Below are positions 54,321-61,756 of a DNA stretch of 64,000 nt, one piece after another. Both the position numbers and the translations under genes were made by a program. The stretch spans positions 372,001-436,000 of the forward strand of contig NZ_VIWO01000001.1 in assembly GCF_007829335.1 (NCBI RefSeq), in the 5' to 3' direction. This stretch comes from Chitinophaga polysaccharea. GTDB lineage: Bacteria; Bacteroidota; Bacteroidia; Chitinophagales; Chitinophagaceae. Under the pieces are notes generated by a model. It saw only the letters and a program-made list of their open reading frames with translations, did not search any database and was not told where the DNA came from. Every line of letters begins with the position of its first letter. The first letter of the stretch is position 1.

Positions 54321-55343
54321 TCAGATAAACCCTTTCTCCAGCGACAGGAATGCTTCTGAAGGATGTACCTGTTGCCATAAAATGGCATATACTGCCTGTG
54401 CTACCGGCATATAAGCGCCTATCTGTCTGTTCATTTCATACATACACTTACTGGCATAATAACCTTCCGCCACCATATTCAGTTCCAGCTGGGCAGCCTT
54501 TACGCTGTAGCCTTTTCCAATCATATTACCGAAAGTACGGTTACGGCTATGCAACGAATAGCAGGTAACCAGCAGATCACCCAGATAAGCACTGGCGCTG
54601 TAATTATGCACCATCTGGGATGTTCCGGCTACCACCGCTTTTTGCTCTTCATATTTTTCCAGGAAGCTTTGCATTTCCCGGAAACAGTTGGCGATAAATA
54701 CACTCAGGAAGTTATCGCCATATTCCAGTCCATGGGCAATGCCGGCGCCCAGGGCGTAAATATTCTTTAATACCGCCGCCAGCTGCACGCCTACCACATC
54801 TGTGTTGACGATTGTTTGCAGGAAACTGCCGGTAAATTTGTCGGCAATTGCCTGGGTATCTTCCATTGAAGCACCTGAAAAAGTGAGATAGGATAATTTT
54901 TCGTTGGCCACTTCTTCCGCATGGCAAGGGCCTGTAATGGTAAAATATTGATTAGCCGGTAACTCAAACTGTTTGTAGAGATATTGTCCAATCAGGTCAT
55001 TGTTGCTGGGCACCAGTCCTTTAATGGCAGATATGATTTTCTTATTGCGCAGTGCATCCGGGGGCAACAGGCTTAATACATCTTCCAGGAAAGCCGAAGG
55101 CACCGCCAGCACTAATTCATCACAGGCAGCTACCATGGCTGACAGATCGCTACTGAGTGATAACAGGCTGGTATCGAAGTATACAGAGGTGAGATAATGC
55201 TTATTATGATGGCGCAGCTGCATATGGCGGATGGTTTCATCATTCCTTATCCACCAATGTATAGGGTGCCCGTTGTCTGTCAGAATTTTTGCCAGTGCGG
55301 TAGCCCAGCTTCCGCTGCCAATAATGCCAATGCTCTTGCTCAC
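54321..55343 (-). CDS. gpsA: NAD(P)H-dependent glycerol-3-phosphate dehydrogenase
   Basis: 340 residues from a GTG at 55343 giving (M)SKSIGIIGSGSWATALA; a TTG six codons upstream is also in frame. GpsA reduces dihydroxyacetone phosphate to sn-glycerol-3-phosphate for phospholipid synthesis. Rossmann motif GIIGSGSW, the KGLVPSN segment (SAIKGLVPSNNDL), TGPCHAEEVANEK and the catalytic VVGVQLAAVLKNIYALGAGI are all clear. Length is normal. It is a single-gene unit. Confidence 0.96.
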   Translation of the reverse strand: MSKSIGIIGSGSWATALAKILTDNGHPIHWWIRNDETIRHMQLRHHNKHYLTSVYFDTSLLSLSSDLSAMVAACDELVLAVPSAFLEDVLSLLPPDALRNKKIISAIKGLVPSNNDLIGQYLYKQFELPANQYFTITGPCHAEEVANEKLSYLTFSGASMEDTQAIADKFTGSFLQTIVNTDVVGVQLAAVLKNIYALGAGIAHGLEYGDNFLSVFIANCFREMQSFLEKYEEQKAVVAGTSQMVHNYSASAYLGDLLVTCYSLHSRNRTFGNMIGKGYSVKAAQLELNMVAEGYYASKCMYEMNRQIGAYMPVAQAVYAILWQQVHPSEAFLSLEKGFI

Positions 55344-55372
55344 GTTGCTTTTTTTGTGCAATATAAGGAGAA

Positions 55373-55436
55373 TGCGGAAAGCACAAAGCTATTGAGGCGA
55401 ATGACCCGGGCGGTTTTTCCGGATCATTCGCCTCAA
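55373..55436. repeat. Partial copy of the dispersed repeat with a 13-bp inverted repeat
   Basis: GCGGAAAGCACAAAGCTATT (from 55374) matches one arm of the inverted repeat at 26077-26191 with one substitution. Here TTGAGGCGAATGA (55392-55404) pairs with TCATTCGCCTCAA (55424-55436). It lies past the end of the export operon and could also act as its terminator. Confidence 0.6.
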
Positions 55437-55463
55437 CAAAGACGTGTATGATGTATTTTAGCC

Positions 55464-56837
55464 CTACTTACTCTGGCCTTCAAATAGCTCAGACTTAGGC
55501 ACTATCTTCACTTTTTTACCATTTTCCAGGGTCCTGGAAATCGCAGTATAAGGCGCGCTGATCACCTGGTCGCCTTCATTAATCCCTGAAAGGATCTGAA
55601 TCCAGGCGTCATCCTGCACACCTGTTTTTACCGTTACCATTTTCACTGTACCATCTTTCTGCAATACAAACACCACTTCGTTGACCGCCACCTTGGTGTT
55701 GGCTGAAGAACCGGGCGTAGTATCATCCTGCTTCTTTTTATCCTTATCCCCGTGGGCATTGGATGAATCACGGGTAGATACGGAGTTGATAGGAATAGCC
55801 AGTACGTTGTTGACATGCCTGGTTTGGATGTTTACGCTGGCGCTCATGCCCGGGCGGAACGGAAATGTTTTGCTACCCGACACGATCAGATCCTGGTAGC
55901 TTTCCGGCAGGATACGGATATGTACGATATAGCTGGTTACCTGTTCTGCCGAAGAGGCGGTGGTAACAGTAGCAGTGGCTGCCCCCTTGCTGGAGCTGGC
56001 AATTTGTGTGACGATTCCTTTAAACTGGCGGTTGTTATAAGCATCTACCTCAATAATGGCGGTATCACCATATTTTACTTTCGGGATATCGTTTTCGCCT
56101 ACATCTACCTGTACTTCCATGGTGCTCATGTTAGCGATACGCAACATTTCGGTACCCGTCATTTGTGCTGTACCCACTACGCGTTCGCCTTTCTTTACAG
56201 AGAGCAGGGAAATAATTCCGCTCATAGGCGCTGAGATCGTGGTACGACCCAGGTTTTTGTTGGCTTCATTCAGATCGGCCTTGGCGCTTTGGATCGCAAA
56301 TTTATTACCGTTGATTTGCTGCAGGGCTGCGTTATAGTCGGCCTGGGTAGCCAGGTAAGTAGCTTCTGCGGTTTCAAATTCTGATCTTGAGATCACTTTC
56401 TGGCTAAGCAGTTCTTTGTTCCTTTCGTAGGCTGCTTTACTCTGGGCCAGTTTGGCTTTATAAGAATTTAAAGCCGCGGTGGTATTAGCCAGCTGGGCTT
56501 GTTGCTGACTTACGGAAGCGGCGGCCTTATCTACCATTGATCCGTAGATATCTGCGTATATGCGTGCCAGTACCTGGCCTTTCTTAACGGAATCCCCTTC
56601 CAGTACGAGGAGATCGGTGATTTCGCCGGATACATCGGAGCTTACTTTTACCTCTATTTCGGGGTAAATTTTTCCGCTGGCAGTCACCACTTCAATGATG
56701 TTCCTGTTGGCAGCCTTTTCAACAGCAACTTTAATCCCTTCTTCCTTACCAATCACTCCGGACGCTTTCAGTACCATGAGTAAAATAACGAGTGAACCAA
56801 GTATGCCTATGAGCCAATAAAGTGTCTTTTTCTTCAT
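55464..56837 (-). CDS. Efflux periplasmic adaptor subunit (MacA/HlyD type)
   Basis: 457 residues. An N-terminal membrane anchor (about 4-25), barrel-sandwich halves around SGKIYPEIEVKVSSDVSGEI and TISAPMSGIISLLSVKKGER, a long coiled-coil hairpin between them (about 95-200, rich in Gln/Ala/Lys) and a beta-barrel plus membrane-proximal domain. A charged insert DSSNAHGDKDKKKQDDTT lies near 375. It links an inner-membrane ABC exporter to TolC. Last gene of a five-gene minus-strand operon. Confidence 0.92.
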   Translation of the reverse strand: MKKKTLYWLIGILGSLVILLMVLKASGVIGKEEGIKVAVEKAANRNIIEVVTASGKIYPEIEVKVSSDVSGEITDLLVLEGDSVKKGQVLARIYADIYGSMVDKAAASVSQQQAQLANTTAALNSYKAKLAQSKAAYERNKELLSQKVISRSEFETAEATYLATQADYNAALQQINGNKFAIQSAKADLNEANKNLGRTTISAPMSGIISLLSVKKGERVVGTAQMTGTEMLRIANMSTMEVQVDVGENDIPKVKYGDTAIIEVDAYNNRQFKGIVTQIASSSKGAATATVTTASSAEQVTSYIVHIRILPESYQDLIVSGSKTFPFRPGMSASVNIQTRHVNNVLAIPINSVSTRDSSNAHGDKDKKKQDDTTPGSSANTKVAVNEVVFVLQKDGTVKMVTVKTGVQDDAWIQILSGINEGDQVISAPYTAISRTLENGKKVKIVPKSELFEGQSK

Positions 56838-56862
56838 AAAGCAATTTAATTTCCCGGCATCG

Positions 56863-58212
56863 CTACAGCGATATTTTCTGATCCCTGTAGAATTCCAGTA
56901 ACTTCATTTTAAATATATAATCGTATTGCGCGGTTACTTTATCTACCTGTGCTTTGTACAATTTACTTTGTGTTGTAATATAGTCGATGGTGTTCATCAG
57001 CCCGAGATTGAACCGTTTGGTAGCAAAATCATAGGCTTTTTGTGCGGCCATCACCCCGGTAACAGCCGCATTAAATTTCTGTAAGGCGGCTACTGCATTG
57101 GCATGCGCCGTATAAATGTCCTGTTTCAGCTTCTGGTGATCCAGGTCACGGGTCAGTTCCAGGTTATACACATTCACTTTTGCTTTCGCTACGGTGGTAC
57201 GCTGCTGCCAGCCATTGAAAATCGGAACATTCAATGTTAATCCTATTGATTTCCTATAGGTATTATCAATCTGGTCTTTAAATGGCAACAGCTTCCCGGT
57301 CTGATCGTAATAGTTGTTGGCGTAAGTGGTATATAACGTACCTCCCAGGCTGAGATTAGGATACAATTGCGATTTGGTGGCCTGGTAAGCCTTCGCTGCA
57401 CTGCGGATCTTCAGCTCATCTGCTTTTACCAGCGGGTAGGTTGTTAATGCTGCACTATACACCATTTCCGGCGCCATTTCCTGCAGGGGGGCCAGCGGTA
57501 AAGACGTAATATTTTCCGGGACTTCCGGTTCAAACGGAATCTCGAATCCTAGATTAAGGTACGCCTTGATCTGGAGGATAGACAAGATCACGTTATTCTG
57601 GGCGGTTACCAGGTTGGTACTGTCCTGCGCCAGCTGGGCCTCCAGGTCGGCCTGGTTGCTTTCCGGAACAGAGCCGGCGATTACGAGTTTCTTGGTATTT
57701 TCCAGGTTAGAGTTGGTGAGCTTTACGTTTTCCTCATTAACTTTTACCGTCTGGATATTCAATAAAATTTGGAGGAAGGCCGTAGCCACGTTGAAGGCGG
57801 CATCATTTCTGGCTTTTTCCAGCAGGAAACTATTGGCCTGTACATCCAACCGGTTGGCGGCAATCGTTCTTTGCTGATAAAACCAGCTAAAAAGGTTGCT
57901 TTGCATGTTCAGGCTTCCACTACCGGAAAACACTGTTTGGTTCACGTACTGGTTATTTCCCAAACTAGGGGTCCTACCATCTGAGTATCCTCCCTGTGCC
58001 TGTCCGCTAAAGCCGGGGATCATTTGTAAGCGGCTTTGCTGCAGGGTAAGGTCGGATAAGCGCTTTTGTACCTCCTGCTGTTTAATAGTCAGGTTGTGTT
58101 GCAGGGCATAATCCACACAGCGTTGTAAACTCCACGTATCCTGTGCTACAGCGGCTGATATGTTAGCAAACAATAAGATCAGGATTACTCCTGCTATTCG
58201 GGATGTTCTCAT
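56863..58212 (-). CDS. TolC family outer-membrane efflux protein
   Basis: 449 residues from the ATG at 58212, which starts a proper signal peptide (MRTSRIAGVILILLFANISA); the longer frame to 58320 lacks one. Two OEP repeats follow with long coiled coils (WSLQRCVDYALQHNLTIKQQ; NLENTKKLVIAGSVPESNQA; RFNLGLMNTIDYITTQSKLY). TolC trimers form the outer-membrane channel of export systems. It sits between the ATPase and adaptor genes of the same operon. Confidence 0.94.
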   Translation of the reverse strand: MRTSRIAGVILILLFANISAAVAQDTWSLQRCVDYALQHNLTIKQQEVQKRLSDLTLQQSRLQMIPGFSGQAQGGYSDGRTPSLGNNQYVNQTVFSGSGSLNMQSNLFSWFYQQRTIAANRLDVQANSFLLEKARNDAAFNVATAFLQILLNIQTVKVNEENVKLTNSNLENTKKLVIAGSVPESNQADLEAQLAQDSTNLVTAQNNVILSILQIKAYLNLGFEIPFEPEVPENITSLPLAPLQEMAPEMVYSAALTTYPLVKADELKIRSAAKAYQATKSQLYPNLSLGGTLYTTYANNYYDQTGKLLPFKDQIDNTYRKSIGLTLNVPIFNGWQQRTTVAKAKVNVYNLELTRDLDHQKLKQDIYTAHANAVAALQKFNAAVTGVMAAQKAYDFATKRFNLGLMNTIDYITTQSKLYKAQVDKVTAQYDYIFKMKLLEFYRDQKISL

Positions 58213-58356
58213 AACATTCCAAAAATATAATAATTGTGAGATTACTTTTCCACCCTTCTTGATAGAAGGCAAAAATTTAGTAGGTATGGCTGTATACCTG
58301 ACTAATTGAGTGTACAACATAGTCTTTTTTTTACATAATTCTTAAAAGCTGCCGGT

Positions 58357-59022
58357 TTATGGCAAAATATTGCCATCCCGGAGCTGGATAATGCGGTTGC
58401 CGTAGGTGGCATTCACATCGGAATGGGTTACCTGTACAATGGTGATTTTATCTTGTTCATTCAGGTGTTTGAACAGCTGCATAATCACCTTTGCCTGGTC
58501 GGAATGCAGGTTGCCGGTAGGCTCATCGGCCAGGATCACCCGGGGTTCGGCTACTATAGCCCTGGCAATACCCACCAGTTGTTGTTGTCCGCCAGACAAT
58601 TGATTGGGGAACAGGTCTTTCTTGGCTACCATATTAAAGCGATCCAATACGTCTGCTACCCGGCTCTTTCTCTCAGAAGAGGGTATGTTTTTATATAGTA
58701 AGGGGGTTTCAATGTTCTCATATACCGTTAATTCATCGATAAGATGATAAGCCTGGAAAACAAACCCGATAGCGCCACGGTGTAACTGGGTCCGTTTCTT
58801 CTCATTCATCTTATCTACCCTTTCGCCTTCAAAAAGGTACTGTCCTTCGGAAGGCTCCTCCAGCAATCCCAGGATATGCAGCAATGTAGATTTTCCAGAA
58901 CCGGAAGGCCCCATGATAGACACAAACTCTCCTTCGTTAATAGTGAGGTCAACATCTTTCAAAATATAATTCTTTCCGAATCCTACCGGGTAATGCCTGG
59001 AAATTTTCTGCAATTGTATCAT
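58357..59022 (-). CDS. ABC transporter ATP-binding protein (MacB/LolD type)
   Basis: 221 residues. Walker A GPSGSGKSTLL, Q-loop FVFQAYHLIDELT, signature LSGGQQQLVGIARAI, Walker B ILADEPTGNL and the switch His in QVTHSD. Stand-alone ATPase of the type that pairs with FtsX-fold permeases, here encoded just upstream. With MacA- and TolC-like partners it should power export of a peptide, siderophore or antibiotic from the periplasm by mechanotransmission. Confidence 0.94.
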   Translation of the reverse strand: MIQLQKISRHYPVGFGKNYILKDVDLTINEGEFVSIMGPSGSGKSTLLHILGLLEEPSEGQYLFEGERVDKMNEKKRTQLHRGAIGFVFQAYHLIDELTVYENIETPLLYKNIPSSERKSRVADVLDRFNMVAKKDLFPNQLSGGQQQLVGIARAIVAEPRVILADEPTGNLHSDQAKVIMQLFKHLNEQDKITIVQVTHSDVNATYGNRIIQLRDGNILP

Positions 59023-59100
59023 GATCTGTTAATTTTTTAGATAAAAATTGATATTGCTGCATTTCGGCGAAGCAATATAATTAAAAGTAATGGCCTGATT

Positions 59101-61509
59101 TTATTCGGATCGTAAACTTTTTACCGGGTTGGCCAATGCGGCTTTTACCGACTGCATGCTTACCGTGATAAATGCAATACACACCGCCAGCAAACCAGTC
59201 AGCATAAATATCCACCAATGAATATTGACATGAAACTGGAAACGTTCCAGCCAGCGGTCCATAAAATACCAGGCTGCCGGCGCAGCAATCAAAACAGCGA
59301 TCAAAACAAGCCGGAGGAAATCTTTCGACAATAACAGTACAATACCGCTTACAGAAGCGCCCAACACTTTACGGATCCCTATTTCCTTCTGACGTTGGGC
59401 CATCACCATTACGGCAATGGCAAATAACCCCATACAAGAGATAATGACTGCCAGTACTGCACCTGTCATAAATATGCGGGAGAAGCGCTGCTCCTGCCGA
59501 TACATACGCTGGGTATTTTCATCCAGGAAGGAAGCCGCATTTTCTGCCAGCGGGTTAATATCTTTCCAGATAGCACTGATCTTACTGATGGACCTAACAG
59601 AATTGGGGGTTTCTACCTTTACAAAAATATAATTCAGCGCTGTGGGCTCATTAATAATCATTACCAGCGGCTCTATCCCTTTACGCAGCGACTCATAATG
59701 GTAATCTTTTACTACACCAATCACATGCAGTGGTTTACCTTCATCCATAGAAAACTGAGTCCCTACCGGATCTGCTACATCCAGTAGCTTAGCCATCTTT
59801 TCATTGATTACCACAGCGGTACTATCGGTACCATAATCTCTTGAAAAATCGCGGCCAGACAACATCTTCAAATCCAGTGTTTTAATATAGTCATAATCTA
59901 CCACCAGGCACTGTGTAGTAATCTGTTTATTCTGGTATCCAAACCCGCGGGTCCAGTTACCAGATGAGCCGTCTTTTCCCATTCCCAGGTTGAGCATACT
60001 GGCCGTAACACTTTTAACCTCCGGCAGCTCTGCCAGACGACTCCGCATAGCGGCTATATTTGCAGGAGTAGCATTATCCAGCGGGATACTGATGACCTGC
60101 GTGGCATTATAGCCTAACGGAGCAGACTGTATGAAATTTAGTTGTTGCCATATAATAGAAGTACAGCTGATAAGCACTACAGCCACCACAAACTGGATGA
60201 TGATAAGGCCATTACGCAGTGTACTGCTCTTTCCCATTCCCAGCTTACCTTTCAGCACTTCTACGATATTGAGCCGTGCCACCTTCCACGCAGGTAACCC
60301 TCCAGCCAGTAAAGTAACCAGGAAGAATCCTACCATCACACCCAACAACACCCAAATATTCTGGAAAATATGTAAAGAGATATTATGCCCAAAAGTCTGG
60401 TTGTAATAAGGAAGTAATGCCAGCATCATTCCTATACTAAGCACGAATGAAAAGAAACATAGCAGGAAAGACTCTGCCCAGAACTGCAGTAGCAGCTGGC
60501 GGTCCATGGCCCCTAGAGATTTGCGCAGTCCTATTTCGCCGCTGCGCCCAAAAGAACGGGCTATGGAAAGGTTGATGAAGTTGATACCGGCAATGCTGAT
60601 AATAAGCACTGCCAGAATAATCATCAGCCAGGGATAAAATTTATTCAGTCCGCTGTAAAAATTGCTGCGTTCATCCAGGTGAAAGCTCGTCATGGGCAGT
60701 GCTTTCATCAAAAACACTTCCTTTCCTTTAGCGCTGGCGCCAGCGTCTTTTTGCATATCTTCTATCTTCCGCTTATAATATTTATGTAACAGGGGGACAA
60801 TATTTTTTTCCAGGGAAGCCTTACTAACGCCGGGGTCCAACTGAACAAACAGTGGAAAATTAGAAGAGTTCCAGTCGCTTTTATAGGTAGCGTAATCTGG
60901 TTCATTTTCAAACCGGGTAAGCAGATCGAAGCTTATGCCCGAGTTATCGGGCAAATTAGCCGCTACCGCGCTTACAATGAAAGGCTGCCATTTACCAGAG
61001 AGATTCAGTTCAATGGCTTTGCCAATGGGATCTTCTTGCTTAAATATTGCAGCAGCGGAGTTTTCCGTGAGTACTACTTCGTTGAGTTGTTGCAACGCAG
61101 TTTGTTTATTGCCTTTTACCAGGGGAAAGGTAAACATCTGAAGGAAACTGGCATTTACCTTCTCCGTACTAAGGTAAAAATGCTTATCGCCATATCTTAC
61201 CGGCAGGTTATATCCAGCCATAAAGGTAGTAGCTTTTACGCCGGGTATCTCTTTCTGGATGGCTGCCGACAATGGCACTGATATACTGGAAGTTGTTCTT
61301 ATGCTACCGCCATTATTTTCTTCGCTCACGATCTGGTAGATATGAGCACTATTTTCATGAAAATTATCGAAAGTCCATTCCCGGTAGGCGGTAACCGATA
61401 ACAGCAAAGCCGCGCAGAGGGCTGTACTCATGCCTGCGATATTAACCGCTGCAAACACTTTCTGTTTACGCAAATTCCGCCAGGCGATTTTTAAATAACT
61501 AATTAACAT
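59101..61509 (-). CDS. MacB-type ABC transporter permease (FtsX, double size)
   Basis: 802 residues. N-terminal MLISYLKIAWRNLRKQKVFA leads into membrane helix 1, a MacB_PCD periplasmic domain (about 45-240), three helices of an FtsX domain (about 290-420), a second periplasmic domain (about 450-660) and a second FtsX domain to the C-terminus (ending ANPVKSLRSE). Such double-length permeases are typical of Bacteroidota. It probably works with the ATPase encoded 78 bp downstream. Confidence 0.93.
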   Translation of the reverse strand: MLISYLKIAWRNLRKQKVFAAVNIAGMSTALCAALLLSVTAYREWTFDNFHENSAHIYQIVSEENNGGSIRTTSSISVPLSAAIQKEIPGVKATTFMAGYNLPVRYGDKHFYLSTEKVNASFLQMFTFPLVKGNKQTALQQLNEVVLTENSAAAIFKQEDPIGKAIELNLSGKWQPFIVSAVAANLPDNSGISFDLLTRFENEPDYATYKSDWNSSNFPLFVQLDPGVSKASLEKNIVPLLHKYYKRKIEDMQKDAGASAKGKEVFLMKALPMTSFHLDERSNFYSGLNKFYPWLMIILAVLIISIAGINFINLSIARSFGRSGEIGLRKSLGAMDRQLLLQFWAESFLLCFFSFVLSIGMMLALLPYYNQTFGHNISLHIFQNIWVLLGVMVGFFLVTLLAGGLPAWKVARLNIVEVLKGKLGMGKSSTLRNGLIIIQFVVAVVLISCTSIIWQQLNFIQSAPLGYNATQVISIPLDNATPANIAAMRSRLAELPEVKSVTASMLNLGMGKDGSSGNWTRGFGYQNKQITTQCLVVDYDYIKTLDLKMLSGRDFSRDYGTDSTAVVINEKMAKLLDVADPVGTQFSMDEGKPLHVIGVVKDYHYESLRKGIEPLVMIINEPTALNYIFVKVETPNSVRSISKISAIWKDINPLAENAASFLDENTQRMYRQEQRFSRIFMTGAVLAVIISCMGLFAIAVMVMAQRQKEIGIRKVLGASVSGIVLLLSKDFLRLVLIAVLIAAPAAWYFMDRWLERFQFHVNIHWWIFMLTGLLAVCIAFITVSMQSVKAALANPVKSLRSE

Positions 61510-61580
61510 GCTGGTATCTTTAAGAATGAATAAAAAAAAGCAGGGTGCGTAGACACGCTCTCTGATTTGCTGTTCACTTG

Positions 61581-61751
61581 TTATTCTTTTTTTAATGATA
61601 TTACCGGGTTACTGATGGCTGTCTTTAGGGTTTGTACACCGATAGCAGCCAGCGCAGCGCCAGCCACACACAATAGTGTAGTGGTAATTTGTATTACTAC
61701 AGGCTCCAACACTTTAGGCCCTGCCCGTTTTATGTAGTTGAATAATAGCAT
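61581..61751 (-). pseudogene. Remnant of a MacB-type permease with a large internal deletion
   Basis: A 56-codon ORF in which permease-like ends are joined. It starts MLLFNYIKRA, like the first residues of such permeases, and ends in VAGAALAAIGVQTLKTAISN then PVISLKKE, like the last helix and the ANPVKSLRSE tail of the neighbouring permease. The roughly 740 residues between are missing. It lies between two complete permease genes on the same strand, 5 bases after the end of the upstream one. Confidence 0.6.
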
Positions 61752-61756
61752 ATCGC

